DNA from: Citrobacter werkmanii NBRC 105721
GTDB lineage: Bacteria > Pseudomonadota > Gammaproteobacteria > Enterobacterales > Enterobacteriaceae
Assembly: GCA_000759755.1 (NCBI GenBank)
Contig: BBMW01000022.1
Coordinates: 24,441-88,440, forward strand
Reading direction: 5' to 3'
Length of the DNA: 64,000 nucleotides
Program-made: the position numbers and the translations under genes
In this document: positions 9,527-20,061 of the stretch, in pieces
Numbering within the stretch: position 1 is the first letter of the stretch
How the letters are laid out: every line of letters starts with the position of its first letter
Notes under the pieces: generated by a model
The model's input: only the letters and a program-made list of their open reading frames with translations
Databases searched by the model: none
Told to the model about the DNA's origin: nothing

Positions 9527-10477
9527 TTAAAGCCAGTTCTTACGTTTGAAGTACAGATACGGCGCCAGACCTGCGAGCATCATGAAGACAATCGCGCCAG
9601 GATAACCGAAGCTCCAGTGCAGTTCCGGCATAAATTCAAAGTTCATCCCGTAGCTGGAAGCCACCAGCGTCGGCGGCAGAAACACCACCGAGACCACCGA
9701 GAAGATCTTGATAATGCGGTTCTGCTCAATATTGATAAAGCCCATCGCCGCCTGCATCAGGAAGTTAACCTTCTGGAACAGCGATTCGTTATGCGGCAGC
9801 AGAGACTCGATATCGCGCAGGATCTCACGCGCCTGCTCCAGTTGACCACCCGGCAGACGCGCTTTACGCACCAGGAAATTCAGTGCGCGCTGGGTATCCA
9901 TCAGACACAGGCGTACCTTCCAGCCGATATCTTCCTGTTCCGCCAGCGTGGAAAGCGCTTCGTCATATTCGTCGCCCTGGCGCCCTTCCATGATCACACG
10001 GCTGAGTTTTTCCAGGTCGCTATAGATATTTTCAATCTCATCCGCCAGCTGTTCAATTTTGGTTTCGAACAGGTCGAGCAGCAGCTCGTAAGCGTTGCCA
10101 TCCACCATCGCCTGGTTACGTGCGCGCATGCGATACAGACGAAACGCCGGCAGTTCGCGTTCGCGCAGGGTAAACAAGCGACCTTCACGAATGGTAAATG
10201 CAACGGTTGAGTTACCCGCGTGATCGTCGGCGTCTTCATAGAAGAAGAAGGAGTGAATGTGCAGGCCATCTTCGTCTTCAAAAAAACGTGCGGATGCTTC
10301 GATATCTTCCAGTTCAGGGCGCGTGGCCAGGTTCTGGCCCAAGTCCTTTTGCACACGGTTTCGTTCTTCGTCATCCGGCTCGACTAAATCGACCCAAACC
10401 GAACTGGCCAGGTGCTCGATCTCGTCTGCCTCAAGGCGAGTTAACCGATTGTTTTCCAGTTGAAATGCGCTCAGCAT
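9527..10477 (-). CDS. corA: CorA, magnesium/cobalt/nickel channel
   Basis: The housekeeping Mg2+ channel of the inner membrane, a pentamer. The start at 10477 ([12 protein letters not shown]) gives 316 residues, as in E. coli and Salmonella. The cytoplasmic domain is long and acidic. The two C-terminal membrane helices flank the signature YGMNF and the periplasmic loop [11 protein letters not shown], and the basic tail YFKRKNWL ends the protein. An open frame 15 bases longer exists but is not used in relatives. A leader of roughly 235 bases precedes it. Confidence 0.98.
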   Translation of the reverse strand: MLSAFQLENNRLTRLEADEIEHLASSVWVDLVEPDDEERNRVQKDLGQNLATRPELEDIEASARFFEDEDGLHIHSFFFYEDADDHAGNSTVAFTIREGRLFTLRERELPAFRLYRMRARNQAMVDGNAYELLLDLFETKIEQLADEIENIYSDLEKLSRVIMEGRQGDEYDEALSTLAEQEDIGWKVRLCLMDTQRALNFLVRKARLPGGQLEQAREILRDIESLLPHNESLFQKVNFLMQAAMGFINIEQNRIIKIFSVVSVVFLPPTLVASSYGMNFEFMPELHWSFGYPGAIVFMMLAGLAPYLYFKRKNWL

Positions 10478-10632
10478 GACCGGGACTCCCAATGCAAAAA
10501 ATTATCGGACAGTTCGGAGGGCACACAGAAACAAATTGGGTTTCAGACCATTAAACAGCCTGACTCAGCGCGACGGGAAAAAAACAGAAGGTCGCTGACA
10601 ACCGCGAAGGCTATCAGCAAAAAGGGATAGCC

Positions 10633-10689
10633 TTAGGAGTTGATCCTGGATGACAGGATAATGAGCCAGTATCTACTGGGTGTGTCCAA
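10633..10689 (-). CDS. Candidate corA leader peptide (corL-like)
   Basis: An 18-codon frame starting with TTG, with GAGGAC eight bases upstream as ribosome binding site, and ending in TAA (DTPSRYWLIILSSRINS after the start). Salmonella has a short leader frame, corL, whose translation controls Rho-dependent termination before corA. The position between the corA promoter and corA fits that role, but I matched it by location only. Confidence 0.45.
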   Translation of the reverse strand: MDTPSRYWLIILSSRINS

Positions 10690-10721
10690 GGCGAATGTCC
10701 TCTTAGCGTAATCGTGCGCGC

Positions 10722-10750
10722 ATGTTACGCCAGCAAAATTTTGACGTCAA
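10722..10750 (-). promoter_or_regulatory. Predicted sigma-70 promoter of corA
   Basis: TTGACG and TAACAT separated by 17 bases on the minus strand. This gives a leader of about 235 bases before the corA start. Confidence 0.65.
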
Positions 10751-10773
10751 CACGCAACGGATGGCGAAAAAGT

Positions 10774-10820
10774 AATAATTTCCCCTTATACAGAAAGGTT
10801 AGCAGAGGGGAATTATTTAT
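10774..10820. terminator. Probable terminator between uvrD and corA
   Basis: Inverted repeat of the type AATAATTCCCCT / AGGGGAAATTATT around a loop of about 19 bases. On the minus strand it is followed by ACTTTTTCG. It lies after the uvrD 3' REP elements and before the corA promoter. Confidence 0.5.
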
Positions 10821-10840
10821 CTATGATTTCAGAATATTAA

Positions 10841-10935
10841 CCGGCAGATAGCCGAATGGCGGCTTCGCCTTATCCGGCCTACAAATCAAAATGTTACCTG
10901 GTCACCAGGCCCGATAAGCGCAGCGACATCAGGCG
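10841..10935. repeat. BIME downstream of uvrD
   Basis: Two REP-like units in opposite orientation: one contains GCCTTATCCGGCCTAC, the other CAGGCCCGATAAGCG. Together with the terminator and corA leader they account for the 459 bases between uvrD and corA. No larger gene is seen there. Confidence 0.75.
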
Positions 10936-10936
10936 A

Positions 10937-13099
10937 TCACACCGTTTCCAGTCTTGCGTAAGCCGCCACCAGCCATTTGATCCCCTGCCCCTGGAACGCG
11001 ACCTGCAAACGACTGTGCTCGCCGCTTCCTTCGAGGTTGACGATGGTGCCCTCGCCGAACTTCGCGTGGCGTACCCGCTGGCCAAGTTTGTAGCCGGTAT
11101 CGTTTTCCGCCATTGGCGTGCCCATCCGCTGATGGCTCACCGGACGGCTAACCGTGGCGCGCAGACGCACCTCTTCAACGCACGCTTCCGGCAGTTCGCC
11201 AATAAAGCGCGACGGACGATGGTAAACCTCTTTGCCGTACAGACGGCGCGTTTCGGCGTAGGTAAGCGTCAGCTTTTGCATCGCGCGGGTCACGCCGACA
11301 TAGGCCAGGCGACGTTCTTCTTCGAGACGTCCGCCTTCATCCAGCGACATCTGGCTCGGGAACATGCCTTCTTCCATCCCCACGATAAACACCTGCGGAA
11401 ACTCCAGCCCTTTCGCCGAGTGCAGGGTCATCAGCTGTACCGCGTCCTGCCAGGTATCCGCCTGTCCTTCGCCCGCTTCCAGCGCCGCATGAGACAGGAA
11501 CGCCTGCAGCGGCATTAAGTCTTCGTCTTCTTCGTTGTAGCTGAACTGGCGCGTTGCCGTCACCAGTTCATCTAAGTTTTCGATACGCGTCTGACCCTTC
11601 TCGCCTTTTTCCTGTTCGTACATCATGCGCAGGCCGGAATCTTTAATCACCCGGTCAGTCTGCACGTGCAGCGGCATATCGGCAGTCTCTTGTGCCAGCG
11701 CGTCAATCAATTCCATAAAGCGCTGTAAGGCGCTGGCGGCGCGACCGGCCAGGGCTTTTTCCTGCAGCAGTTCACGACAGGCCTGCCACAGCGTTAGCTG
11801 GCGGTCACGCGAGGTCTGGCGCACCACATCTAAAGTACGATCGCCAATCCCGCGGGTTGGCGTATTCACCACACGCTCAAACGCGGCGTCGTCATTGCGG
11901 TTAGCGATCAGGCGCAGGTAGGAGAGCGCGTCTTTGATTTCCTGGCGTTCGAAGAAGCGCATCCCGCCATAGATACGATACGGCATGCTAGCCTGTAGTA
12001 AGGCTTCTTCCAGCACGCGCGACTGGGCGTTGCTGCGATACAGAATGGCGCATTGTTCCAGCGCACCGCCGTTGTCCTGCCAGGTTTTGATGCGATTGAC
12101 CACAAAGCGCGCTTCATCAAGCTCATTGAACGCGCAATACAGCGAGATCGGCTCGCCGTCGACGCCGTCGGTCCACAGTTTTTTACCCAGGCGCCCGTTG
12201 TTATTTTCAATCAGGGCGTTAGCTGCGCTCAGAATATTATTAGTCGAGCGATAGTTCTGCTCCAGACGAATGGTTTCTGCGCCCGGGAAATCGTTGAGGA
12301 AGCGCTGAATGTTCTCCACCTGCGCCCCACGCCAGCCGTAGATCGACTGATCATCATCGCCCACGATCATCACCTTGCCGGTGTCGCCCGCCAGCAGGCG
12401 GATCCAGGCGTACTGAATGTTGTTGGTATCCTGGAATTCGTCCACCAGGATATTGGTAAAGCGTTCGCGGTAGTGCTGCAGAATGTGCGGCTTGTTGAGC
12501 CACAGTTCATGGGCGCGCAGTAGCAGTTCGGCGAAATCCACCAGCCCCGCGCGATCGCACGCTTCCTGATAAGCCTGATAGACCTTCTGCCAGGTCTGTT
12601 CGACCGGGTTGCCGTAGCTTTGCAGATGGTGCGGGCGCAGCCCTTCGTCTTTCTGGCTGTTGATAAACCACATAGCCTGACGCGGCGGCCACTGCTTTTC
12701 GTCCAGGTTCATCGCCTTGATCAGGCGCTTGAGCAGACGCAGTTGGTCCTCGCTGTCGAGGATCTGGAAGTCCTGCGGCAGGTTGGCATCCATATGGTGC
12801 GCGCGTAACAGACGGTGCGCCAGACCGTGGAAGGTCCCCACCCACATTCCGCCCTGGCTGGTTCCCATGATCTGACCAATACGGTGGCGCATTTCCGCTG
12901 CCGCTTTGTTGGTAAAGGTCACCGCCATAATAGAGTACGGCGAGTTGTTCTCTACCGTCAGTAACCAGGCGATACGGTGCACCAGTACGCGAGTTTTACC
13001 ACTCCCCGCTCCTGCCAGAACCAGCATGTTGCTGCGTGGCGCGGCCACCGCTTCACGCTGTTTATCATTAAGGCTGTCGAGCAGGTAAGAAACGTCCAT
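10937..13099 (-). CDS. uvrD: UvrD, DNA helicase II
   Basis: A superfamily 1A 3'-5' helicase for nucleotide excision and mismatch repair, 720 residues as in E. coli when started at 13099 (MDVSYLLDSLND). Walker A is AGAGSGKTR near residues 29-37, motif II is VDEFQDTNN and the QxxR motif is DDDQSIYGWRGA. The C-terminal end carries the RNA-polymerase-binding Tudor-like part (GQRVRHAKFGEGTIVNLEG). An in-frame extension upstream overlaps the leader and is unlikely to be used. A LexA box lies about 60 bases upstream. Confidence 0.98.
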   Translation of the reverse strand: MDVSYLLDSLNDKQREAVAAPRSNMLVLAGAGSGKTRVLVHRIAWLLTVENNSPYSIMAVTFTNKAAAEMRHRIGQIMGTSQGGMWVGTFHGLAHRLLRAHHMDANLPQDFQILDSEDQLRLLKRLIKAMNLDEKQWPPRQAMWFINSQKDEGLRPHHLQSYGNPVEQTWQKVYQAYQEACDRAGLVDFAELLLRAHELWLNKPHILQHYRERFTNILVDEFQDTNNIQYAWIRLLAGDTGKVMIVGDDDQSIYGWRGAQVENIQRFLNDFPGAETIRLEQNYRSTNNILSAANALIENNNGRLGKKLWTDGVDGEPISLYCAFNELDEARFVVNRIKTWQDNGGALEQCAILYRSNAQSRVLEEALLQASMPYRIYGGMRFFERQEIKDALSYLRLIANRNDDAAFERVVNTPTRGIGDRTLDVVRQTSRDRQLTLWQACRELLQEKALAGRAASALQRFMELIDALAQETADMPLHVQTDRVIKDSGLRMMYEQEKGEKGQTRIENLDELVTATRQFSYNEEDEDLMPLQAFLSHAALEAGEGQADTWQDAVQLMTLHSAKGLEFPQVFIVGMEEGMFPSQMSLDEGGRLEEERRLAYVGVTRAMQKLTLTYAETRRLYGKEVYHRPSRFIGELPEACVEEVRLRATVSRPVSHQRMGTPMAENDTGYKLGQRVRHAKFGEGTIVNLEGSGEHSRLQVAFQGQGIKWLVAAYARLETV

Positions 13100-13120
13100 T
13101 GGCACCGCCGCGTAAAAGTA

Positions 13121-13152
13121 GGTAAGGCGGAGAAGCGTAGCGCCATCCGCCA
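13121..13152. repeat. REP-like element in the uvrD 5' leader
   Basis: GGCGGATGGCGCTACGCTTC followed by CCGCC on the minus strand. It lies between the LexA box and the uvrD start, so it is transcribed as part of the leader. Confidence 0.65.
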
Positions 13153-13157
13153 AAAAG

Positions 13158-13173
13158 CTGGGTATATATACAG
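13158..13173 (-). promoter_or_regulatory. LexA box of uvrD
   Basis: CTGTATATATACCCAG on the minus strand, a close match to the SOS box and to the known uvrD operator of E. coli. It predicts DNA-damage induction. Confidence 0.85.
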
Positions 13174-13187
13174 AGTTCTGCTGGTGA

Positions 13188-13904
13188 TTATATCAGCGAG
13201 GTCAGAGATGCCAACTGTGAAATTTCGATATGCGGCAGCAAACGGCTGTCTGCAGTTTGCATCAGGTCGGCATTTTCCGGTTTGATCCAGCAAGCTTGCA
13301 TACCACAACGAATAGCGCCTGCAACGTCTGTCGTCAGGTCATCGCCCACATGCAGAATCTCACCCACTGGCATTTTCAGTTTATCCGCCGCCAGCGCGTA
13401 CATGTCGCTGAACGGTTTCGATCGCCCATCGGGACCGGCGCGCAGCACAAATTCAAAGTAATCGCCCAGACCAAACAGCTCCGGCTGCGCGTTACCGTTG
13501 GTGATCGCCACCAGCGGCCATTTGCGGGCCAGCGCCTTCAGTGTGTCATGCGTCGATTGCGGAACATCAATGCGGCTACGCCATTTGGCAAAATTCATCA
13601 TCGCCGCATTCGCCCCCATCAAGGCTTCTGCCGCTGACAGACCAGCCTCCAGCATAGCGCGCTCTACGGCGCGGTGACGCCATTGGGTAACGTCGTGATA
13701 GATTTCCGGCTCGGCGTCGCGAACAGCCTGACGTAAGCGCTGTAGGTCGCTATTTTGCAGCGAATTCAACGCCGGGTGGTAATTCTGTACAAACGCGAGC
13801 GCTTCCTGCTCGGTGCGTTTGATAACGGGACGGTTATCGTAAAGGGTGTCATCAAGGTCAAAGGTGAGCGCAGAAATACGCCCCAAAGGCCGGTAAAAAC
13901 GCAT
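13188..13904 (-). CDS. yigB: YigB, HAD-superfamily FMN phosphatase
   Basis: A 238-residue HAD phosphatase. Motif I is DLDDTLYDN near residue 16, followed by the Lys of SKPFSDMY and the acidic motif [14 protein letters not shown]. coli YigB acts on FMN and on the flavin precursor 5-amino-6-ribitylamino-uracil phosphate. Its start touches the xerC stop (TAATG-type overlap at 13904), so it is the last gene of the lptM-dapF-yigA-xerC-yigB operon. Confidence 0.95.
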   Translation of the reverse strand: MRFYRPLGRISALTFDLDDTLYDNRPVIKRTEQEALAFVQNYHPALNSLQNSDLQRLRQAVRDAEPEIYHDVTQWRHRAVERAMLEAGLSAAEALMGANAAMMNFAKWRSRIDVPQSTHDTLKALARKWPLVAITNGNAQPELFGLGDYFEFVLRAGPDGRSKPFSDMYALAADKLKMPVGEILHVGDDLTTDVAGAIRCGMQACWIKPENADLMQTADSRLLPHIEISQLASLTSLI

Positions 13905-14806
13905 TATTTCCCCCGTTTGGCGCGCGGATGCGCCGCATCGTACACTGAAGCCAGGTGTTGAAAATCAAGATGGGTATAGATTTGGGTGGTCGAAAGATTG
14001 GCATGCCCCAATAACTCCTGCACCCCGCGCAGATCGCCGCTAGACTCCAGCATATGCGTCGCAAAAGAGTGGCGCAATTTGTGGGGATGGACGTGGCTGT
14101 TCAGCCCCTGTTTGATACCCCATTCCGCAAAGCGTTTCTGCACGTTACGCGCAGAGATGCGCTTGCCCAGTTTTGACAGGAACAACGCATCGTCATCCCC
14201 GCCAAATAAGCCGCGCAGATCCAGCCAGTGCTCAATCCACGCCACCGCATTGCGGCCAATCGGCAGACGACGTTCTTTACTACCCTTGCCCATCACCCAC
14301 ACTTCGCCGGTGTCGAGATCGAGATGTTTAATATCCAGCCCAACCAGTTCAGATAAACGCAGCCCCGCGCCGTACATCACTTCCAGCATAGCCCGGTCGC
14401 GCACGGCAAGGGGATCGTTGAGATCGATATCCAGCAGACGATTAACGTCATCGACGTCGATATTTTTAGGTAAGTGACGTGGCGCTTTCGGCGCGGAAAC
14501 GCTTTTTGCCGGATTGGCTTTCAGCTCGCCCTGATTGACCAGCCAGTCGAAGAAACTGCGTAGTGCGGAGAGACGCAATGCCAAGCTCGCCGGTCCCAAC
14601 CCTTTACGACGGCTGCGCACGGCAAAACTGCGTACCATTGCAGCATCACATTGTTGCCAGCTTTGCAGACCGGTTTCTCCGGCTAACGCAATGATGGCAT
14701 CAAGCTGACGCTGATAATTAAGCAATGTGATCGGGCTAAGCTGGCGCTCAACGCCCAGATAGCGCAAAAAGCGCGCCACATCCTGAGAAAGGGGTGAATC
14801 GGTCAT
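13904..14806 (-). CDS. xerC: XerC, site-specific tyrosine recombinase
   Basis: The partner of XerD in resolving chromosome dimers at dif, 300 residues. The N-terminal SAM-like domain is followed by the catalytic residues: Arg in GAGLRLSEL, Lys in KGSKERRLP, His and Arg in [10 protein letters not shown], His in [10 protein letters not shown], and the nucleophile Tyr in QIYTH near residue 276. It overlaps the yigA stop by four bases and yigB by one. Confidence 0.98.
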   Translation of the reverse strand: MTDSPLSQDVARFLRYLGVERQLSPITLLNYQRQLDAIIALAGETGLQSWQQCDAAMVRSFAVRSRRKGLGPASLALRLSALRSFFDWLVNQGELKANPAKSVSAPKAPRHLPKNIDVDDVNRLLDIDLNDPLAVRDRAMLEVMYGAGLRLSELVGLDIKHLDLDTGEVWVMGKGSKERRLPIGRNAVAWIEHWLDLRGLFGGDDDALFLSKLGKRISARNVQKRFAEWGIKQGLNSHVHPHKLRHSFATHMLESSGDLRGVQELLGHANLSTTQIYTHLDFQHLASVYDAAHPRAKRGK

Positions 14807-15510
14807 ACGCGTTCAATCCAGCGCTCCAGCAGCTCCGGCAACATCAGCGAGATTTCCTGCAATAGCTGCGTACCCTGTCCCTGCTGATAATGATTAACGT
14901 CACGACTGCTGAATAACATCACGCCCAAGGAACCATCTTGCCCCAGCATCGACATCGCCACCGAACCTATCGCTTTCGCCTCCGGCATCATGACCAACAG
15001 TTCCGGTCCATTGAGTGGGCCAAGATAGTGCTGCGACTGGCCCAGACGCTGAATACGCAACGGTTCAAAGGCCTGGCGGCTTAATGCCAGATGCGTAAAT
15101 TTTGATGGCGCACCGAGTCGCCACCGGTCCGGAAACAGACGAACCGTCGCGCCGGCCAGCCCCAGCTCACGCGCCCAGCGATGAAATCGCATCAGCATAT
15201 CGTCAAGACTGCTGGCCGACACTAGGCGGCTTTGCAGATTTAGCAGACGATAGAACAGGCTTTCATTGGCGTTGGCTTGTTCCATCAATAACGCCATGTT
15301 CTCTTCAAGCACATTAATATGATTACGTGCCCGCGCCATATGCCATTCAACTAAAGAGATCGTGCCCCGCACCGGGTGTGGGACGCGCATCGCTTCAACT
15401 GCCCGGGCATTACGGATAAAAAACTCAGGATTACGTTGCAGGTAATCGACGACCGCTCGATCGTCGAGCTCCATGAGCGTTTCCTGTAGTTCTTCCCCTG
15501 GTTGCTTCAT
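14803..15510 (-). CDS. yigA: YigA, DUF484 protein
   Basis: A 235-residue protein of the DUF484 family, which has a GAF-like fold in its C-terminal part. The coiled-coil-like middle section ([17 protein letters not shown]) follows a conserved N-terminal PEFF-containing segment. The function is unknown. Four-base overlaps with dapF (upstream) and xerC (downstream) show tight translational coupling. Confidence 0.92.
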   Translation of the reverse strand: MKQPGEELQETLMELDDRAVVDYLQRNPEFFIRNARAVEAMRVPHPVRGTISLVEWHMARARNHINVLEENMALLMEQANANESLFYRLLNLQSRLVSASSLDDMLMRFHRWARELGLAGATVRLFPDRWRLGAPSKFTHLALSRQAFEPLRIQRLGQSQHYLGPLNGPELLVMMPEAKAIGSVAMSMLGQDGSLGVMLFSSRDVNHYQQGQGTQLLQEISLMLPELLERWIERV

Positions 15511-16331
15511 AAGTGAATAAATCCGTCGTAGACATGTGCCGCCGGGCCAGTCATATACAGCGGATGACCCGGACCTTTCCAGGCGATATCAAGTCGACCG
15601 CCAGGTAACTCCACCCTCACCTCTTCTGCCAGCAGGCCCTGCTGAATACCTACCGCAACAGCGGCGCACGCACCGCTGCCGCAGGCCTGAGTTTCGCCCG
15701 CCCCGCGCTCGTAGACGCGCAGCCGGATATGCTCGCGCTTTACCACCTGCATAAAGCCGATGTTGGCGCGTTCTGGAAAGCGTTCGTGGTTTTCCAGCAC
15801 CGGTCCCAGCGTTTCCACAGTGGCCGTATCAACATCATCAACCTGAATCACGCAGTGCGGATTCCCCATTGAAACCACGCCGCACAATACTGTCTGTTCG
15901 GCCGCGCGCATAATATAGGTCTTCTCTGCTTTGTTGGCGCGAAACGGAACCTGCGAAGGCTCAAAGTTGGGTTCCCCCATATTCACCCGCACCAGCTCGT
16001 CGTCGGTTACGGTTAATACCATACGACCATTCGCGGTACTGACGCGAATATCACGCTTATTGGTCAGCCCTTTCAGGCGAACAAAACGGGCAAAACAACG
16101 GGCGCCATTGCCACACTGTGACACTTCACTGCCGTCGGCATTAAAAATACGGTAGTGGAAATCCAGCTCCGGATCATACGGAGGTTCAACCACCAGCAAC
16201 TGATCAAACCCAACGCCGAGATGCCTGTCGGACAGGCGGCGGATCAGCTCTGGTGAGAAAAAGACATTCTGCGTTACCGCGTCGACGACCATAAAATCGT
16301 TGCCAAGGCCATGCATTTTAGAGAATTGCAT
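15507..16331 (-). CDS. dapF: DapF, diaminopimelate epimerase
   Basis: Converts LL- to meso-diaminopimelate for lysine and peptidoglycan. The start at 16331 gives 274 residues, the family length. The two catalytic cysteines sit in [12 protein letters not shown] (Cys73) and [14 protein letters not shown] (Cys217). One in-frame ATG lies directly upstream, so a one-residue-longer protein is possible. It follows lptM by 48 bases and overlaps yigA by four. Confidence 0.98.
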   Translation of the reverse strand: MQFSKMHGLGNDFMVVDAVTQNVFFSPELIRRLSDRHLGVGFDQLLVVEPPYDPELDFHYRIFNADGSEVSQCGNGARCFARFVRLKGLTNKRDIRVSTANGRMVLTVTDDELVRVNMGEPNFEPSQVPFRANKAEKTYIMRAAEQTVLCGVVSMGNPHCVIQVDDVDTATVETLGPVLENHERFPERANIGFMQVVKREHIRLRVYERGAGETQACGSGACAAVAVGIQQGLLAEEVRVELPGGRLDIAWKGPGHPLYMTGPAAHVYDGFIHL

Positions 16332-16379
16332 CATTCACTCCGTTCACGCGGGTACAGAAATGTAAATCTATTCCTGCCG

Positions 16380-16583
16380 TCAGTAATTCACCTGAGAAGG
16401 GCCGTCGCTAATCCCACGATCGTTTTTCTCGGGCGTGGTGGATTGCGATTGCGGCTGAACGCTCTTGGTCGGAGGCGGCGCGGTTTTATCTGCTGGCGGG
16501 AAATAGAGCGGGCCTTTTAGCCCACAGCCCGTCAGGCTGAACAGAGTTAAAATGACAGCGAGTGGCTTTAACACGTTTTTCAT
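16380..16583 (-). CDS. lptM: LptM (YifL), small outer-membrane lipoprotein
   Basis: A 67-residue lipoprotein. A hydrophobic signal (MKNVLKPLAVILTLFSLTG) ends in the lipobox LTGC with Cys at residue 20, followed by GLKGPLYFPP, the part that mimics lipopolysaccharide in the LptDE translocon. The remainder is Pro/Thr/Gln-rich. The start at 16583 is chosen because the signal peptide begins there; upstream extension to 16625 would bury it. First gene of the dapF operon. Confidence 0.95.
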   Translation of the reverse strand: MKNVLKPLAVILTLFSLTGCGLKGPLYFPPADKTAPPPTKSVQPQSQSTTPEKNDRGISDGPSQVNY

Positions 16584-16721
16584 TATGGATTGCCTGTAAA
16601 GTTCATGCTTTCTGTTTTCTATCATCGCAGGAGAAGGCGTAAAAGCAAGAGTTAGCCTGTAATCTGCAACGCGTTTTGTTTCAGGTTATACTGCCCTCAT
16701 CACGAAAAACAGGATAAGAAA

Positions 16722-17042
16722 ATGAACGACAGTGAATTTCATCGCCTTGCTGACACCCTGTGGATGACCATTGAGGAGCGTCTGGACGACTGGGATGGCG
16801 ACAGCGATATCGATTGTGAGATCAATGGCGGCGTGCTGACTATCAGCTTCGAAAACGGCAGCAAAATCATTATTAACCGTCAGGAGCCGCTGCACCAGGT
16901 GTGGCTGGCGACCAAACAGGGCGGCTACCACTTTGACCTGAAAGGCGACGAGTGGATCTGCGACCGTAGCGGCGAAACGTTCTGGGATTTGCTGGAGCAG
17001 GCAGCAACGCAGCAGTCGGGAGAAAAGGTGGGCTTCCGTTGA
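16722..17042 (+). CDS. cyaY: CyaY, bacterial frataxin
   Basis: A 106-residue iron-binding regulator of IscS-driven iron-sulfur cluster assembly. The acidic first helix ([16 protein letters not shown]) and the beta-sheet Trp residues of the frataxin fold ([14 protein letters not shown]) are present. It is divergent from lptM, with a gap of 138 bases, and convergent with cyaA. Confidence 0.97.
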   Translation: MNDSEFHRLADTLWMTIEERLDDWDGDSDIDCEINGGVLTISFENGSKIIINRQEPLHQVWLATKQGGYHFDLKGDEWICDRSGETFWDLLEQAATQQSGEKVGFR

Positions 17043-17048
17043 TTTATT

Positions 17049-17112
17049 TGCCGGATGAGATGTGCTTATCCGGCCTACTGTAGGCCCGGTAAGGCGTAGC
17101 CGCCACCGGGCG
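17049..17112. repeat. BIME between cyaY and cyaA
   Basis: Two REP units: GCCGGATGAG with CTTATCCGGCCTAC, then GTAGGCCCGGTAAGGCG with GCCACCGGGCG. They fill the space between two convergent genes. Confidence 0.8.
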
Positions 17113-17119
17113 AAAAGCC

Positions 17120-19666
17120 TCAGGAGAAATACTGCTGCAACATCGGCGTGTCGTTATCCTGATTAGCTGGCGGGACTGGGTTGAGCGGCTGGGTACGGAA
17201 CGGAATCACCTGCGCACGTCCGTCGGTTTTCACAATCTGATAGAACTGCGGCAGGTTAAAGTTGATGAAGCTGGAGCCGTAGGTGAAGCGATCGTGCGAC
17301 GATGAATAGAAGCGGCTGACATCACGTACCAGCTCTTCTTTGCTTCCCTCGCAGTGGTGATACACCTCCACACGGTTACTCTCATCCAGTATATAAATAT
17401 TAAAGCCCTGCTCATCGCCCGTTTCTTCGAAAAAGAACTGAATGATCCCTTCACTGGCAAAGCCGTCCACCACAGAAGGGAGTTTCACATGGTTCGTTTC
17501 AACCTGGACGGAAAGGCCGTGCAGTTTGTTGTGTGAAATCGCACCGTAGAATTCGATGGCGTTTTCCAGTTTCTGTACCGATACGTTCAGACGCTCGAAG
17601 AACAGTCCCCACGTCTGACCAGACACGCGCAGCGCTTTGAAGCGCCCGGTTTCCTGGCGGGTGCTGGAAAGGCGCAGCTCGATACACTCAGAGACCAGTT
17701 GCTGCACGCGGGTACGGATTAATCCACGCAGATGCTGGCTATAGCAGAACACTTCGACGCTATCCGGCGGCGCGGCATCCTGGTGCATTTTGCCCAGAAT
17801 TGTTTTTAACGCTTCAATCATCGCCTGCTCGCCGTTGAAGTGCAGCGTACGGACTTCATTCCACGAGTTGCGATACAGCAGGTCGACGCTTCCTACCAGG
17901 CAATTTTGCTCTTCGCCAAAGCTGAAGACGTCCAGCTTGCGGAAATCAAAATGCACCACCTGATTACGGAATGCGGCCGTTGGGTCATATTCAAGGTTAA
18001 CGATAATCGCCAGATGGCGAATTTCACACGGGCTGTAGAGCGCTTTCGGCGTGGGTGCCGGCAGGCGCAGCGGGAAGTGGTGCGATACATCGGCGACCAT
18101 CTCCTGCAACTTCGGCAAATCGACAATGCCGTTGCCCTTAATAAACAAATGCGTACGCGATGTCAGCAGACCGTTGAACCAGGCCCACGCCACCAGCTTA
18201 TTGAGATAGCGGTTATATTCCAGCGGCTGATGGCTGATGATAGAATCCATATTTGGTGCGCGGTTGTAGAGATACCAACCCGAACGGTTGGCGCGGCCCG
18301 GCGGCACATGGATAAAGGTCAGGTTCGGTTCTGAGAGGTCTGGAGATATCTGCGGGTTCACCAGCGTTACCTTGCCCGGCAACGCTTCAAACGCGGCATA
18401 CAGCTTACGGGTCAGCACACCGATATCCTGCGGACTGGCGCTAACGCTGAGGTTATTGCGCCGCGCAAAGCGGATCAGATTACGATAGCTCTGCATCATC
18501 GCATCAAGCAGTTCGTTATGCGCTTCACGTACCTGATCAATCTTCCAGTTAGCGCGGTTATCCAGCATTGTCAGACGAGCTTCGTCCCAGCCCCATTCCT
18601 GCACTAACTGACTTAATACTTCACGACGCCAGCCCACGCAGGCGCGCTCGCGGCTCAGTTTCTCACACACTTTTAAGTAGAAACATCGACGCACTAAATC
18701 CAGACGCGTCGGGTCTTCGATCGCCGTGAGATATTCGGTAACACGCTCCAGCATCATGCAGTAGGGATCGAGACCAAAAGAGACGATCTCGCCATCGTGC
18801 AGGCGCTGTTTAATGTCTTTCGCCAACAGGCGAGGATTGGGATATTCCCAGGAATAGGCTTCCAGCAGCAGCGTCTTTAGCACTGCTTTGTACGGGGAAT
18901 CGATACTTTTGTACAGCTGCCAGAGGCTGGCGCCAAAGTACTCTTCGGCGGAGAGCGAACTGAGTCCGCCGAGATCCAGCCATTCGTTTGGCGTTAACAC
19001 CCCCTGTGCGTAGAGCTTCATGACGTAATCGTCGTAATGCTCTTCTTCGTCGCCCGGCACCATATTCCACAGAATACGTTTGCCCGCGAGGCGCACAGCG
19101 GTGCGATAGAATTCATCAAGCAACAGGATATGCTGCGTCGAGCCACAGTCTTCACCACCGAGACTTCCGCTTTCATTGTGACGGAAACGGTTTTCATCAA
19201 TCAGGAAGAAACTGACTTCCACGCCCAGCGAAGCGGCCCAGCTTTCGAGCAGGCTACATTTACGCTGCAACAGCTGGCGCTCTTCGCTATCCAGCCAGGA
19301 TTGGTGGCAGACCCAGATATCAAGGTCGGAAGAACAGCTTTGCCCTACCGAAGAGGTACTGCCCATTGAGTAAACACCAGTGATCGGCAGTTCGCCCTTG
19401 GGAGGTTCCTGCGGTGACATGCCGCGGTACAGTTCCAGTTCGTTGAGGTAGTGGCGTTGGGTTTCATCAGGCGTGTAAAAGCATATGCCTTTGGGAACGT
19501 TACCATCGAGGTAACCCGGCATCAGAGGGTGGTGGTAGTGCAATAATGTCGGCAGCAGACTGTATACCTGCTGGAAAGCAGGCCCCATGGCAGCAAGCGC
19601 GCGATCCACACGCAGTTGATTTATGGCATCCAGTCTCTGTTTCAGAGTCTCAATATAGAGGTACAA
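17120..19666 (-). CDS. cyaA: CyaA, class I adenylate cyclase
   Basis: Makes cAMP for catabolite control. The N-terminal catalytic half holds the nucleotidyltransferase motif [20 protein letters not shown] near residues 103-122; the C-terminal half is the regulatory part that responds to phosphorylated EIIA-Glc. The start is TTG at 19666 (then [11 protein letters not shown]), which gives exactly 848 residues as in E. coli, where the rare UUG start is established and keeps expression low. Longer in-frame starts exist but read through the leader. A CRP site lies about 165 bases upstream. Confidence 0.97.
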   Translation of the reverse strand: MYLYIETLKQRLDAINQLRVDRALAAMGPAFQQVYSLLPTLLHYHHPLMPGYLDGNVPKGICFYTPDETQRHYLNELELYRGMSPQEPPKGELPITGVYSMGSTSSVGQSCSSDLDIWVCHQSWLDSEERQLLQRKCSLLESWAASLGVEVSFFLIDENRFRHNESGSLGGEDCGSTQHILLLDEFYRTAVRLAGKRILWNMVPGDEEEHYDDYVMKLYAQGVLTPNEWLDLGGLSSLSAEEYFGASLWQLYKSIDSPYKAVLKTLLLEAYSWEYPNPRLLAKDIKQRLHDGEIVSFGLDPYCMMLERVTEYLTAIEDPTRLDLVRRCFYLKVCEKLSRERACVGWRREVLSQLVQEWGWDEARLTMLDNRANWKIDQVREAHNELLDAMMQSYRNLIRFARRNNLSVSASPQDIGVLTRKLYAAFEALPGKVTLVNPQISPDLSEPNLTFIHVPPGRANRSGWYLYNRAPNMDSIISHQPLEYNRYLNKLVAWAWFNGLLTSRTHLFIKGNGIVDLPKLQEMVADVSHHFPLRLPAPTPKALYSPCEIRHLAIIVNLEYDPTAAFRNQVVHFDFRKLDVFSFGEEQNCLVGSVDLLYRNSWNEVRTLHFNGEQAMIEALKTILGKMHQDAAPPDSVEVFCYSQHLRGLIRTRVQQLVSECIELRLSSTRQETGRFKALRVSGQTWGLFFERLNVSVQKLENAIEFYGAISHNKLHGLSVQVETNHVKLPSVVDGFASEGIIQFFFEETGDEQGFNIYILDESNRVEVYHHCEGSKEELVRDVSRFYSSSHDRFTYGSSFINFNLPQFYQIVKTDGRAQVIPFRTQPLNPVPPANQDNDTPMLQQYFS

Positions 19667-20061
19667 GACGTATCGCCTGATGTTGCTATCCGTCATGTTG
19701 TCGATTACTGCGGCGCAAGCGCTCACAATTAATCGTCATCAATTCGGATAAACCGTATGTCAAAAATAACCGTTACCTGTTTTTCGCCCGTATTTTTTTG
19801 TGCGGTACAGCCGAAAAAATGGTCTAAAACGTGATCAATTTAACACCTTGCTCATTGACCGTAAAGAAAGATGCGCTACATACAAGTGTAGCACCGTTCG
19901 TTACGTGTAAATTCCTTCATACGGTCGGAAGGTTTCTCGTCATTATTCACTGCCACTGATGATGCAGCAGCTTTTCCTCTCACTTACGTTTGAGCGTAAC
20001 GCTGACATCCCTTTGATAAGGATGTTAGGATGGTCAATGATTGATAATGACGGTAACAAGC
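19667..20061. other. Divergent cyaA/hemC regulatory region
   Basis: 395 bases without a gene. They hold the cyaA leader and CRP site, and on the plus strand a possible hemC promoter with TTGACC near 19856 and an inverted repeat ACATCC/GGATGT near 20005-20030. No small gene is evident. Confidence 0.6.
19830..19845 (-). promoter_or_regulatory. CRP site in the cyaA promoter
   Basis: TGTTAAATTGATCACG on the minus strand fits TGTGA-N6-TCACA with two mismatches. It is almost the same as the E. coli cyaA P2 CRP site, where CRP-cAMP represses. Confidence 0.75.

Noticed and set aside
12507-12845. A 112-codon frame opposite phase in uvrD
   Set aside because: Same-strand alternative frame inside uvrD; Arg/Pro/Ala-rich shadow without support.
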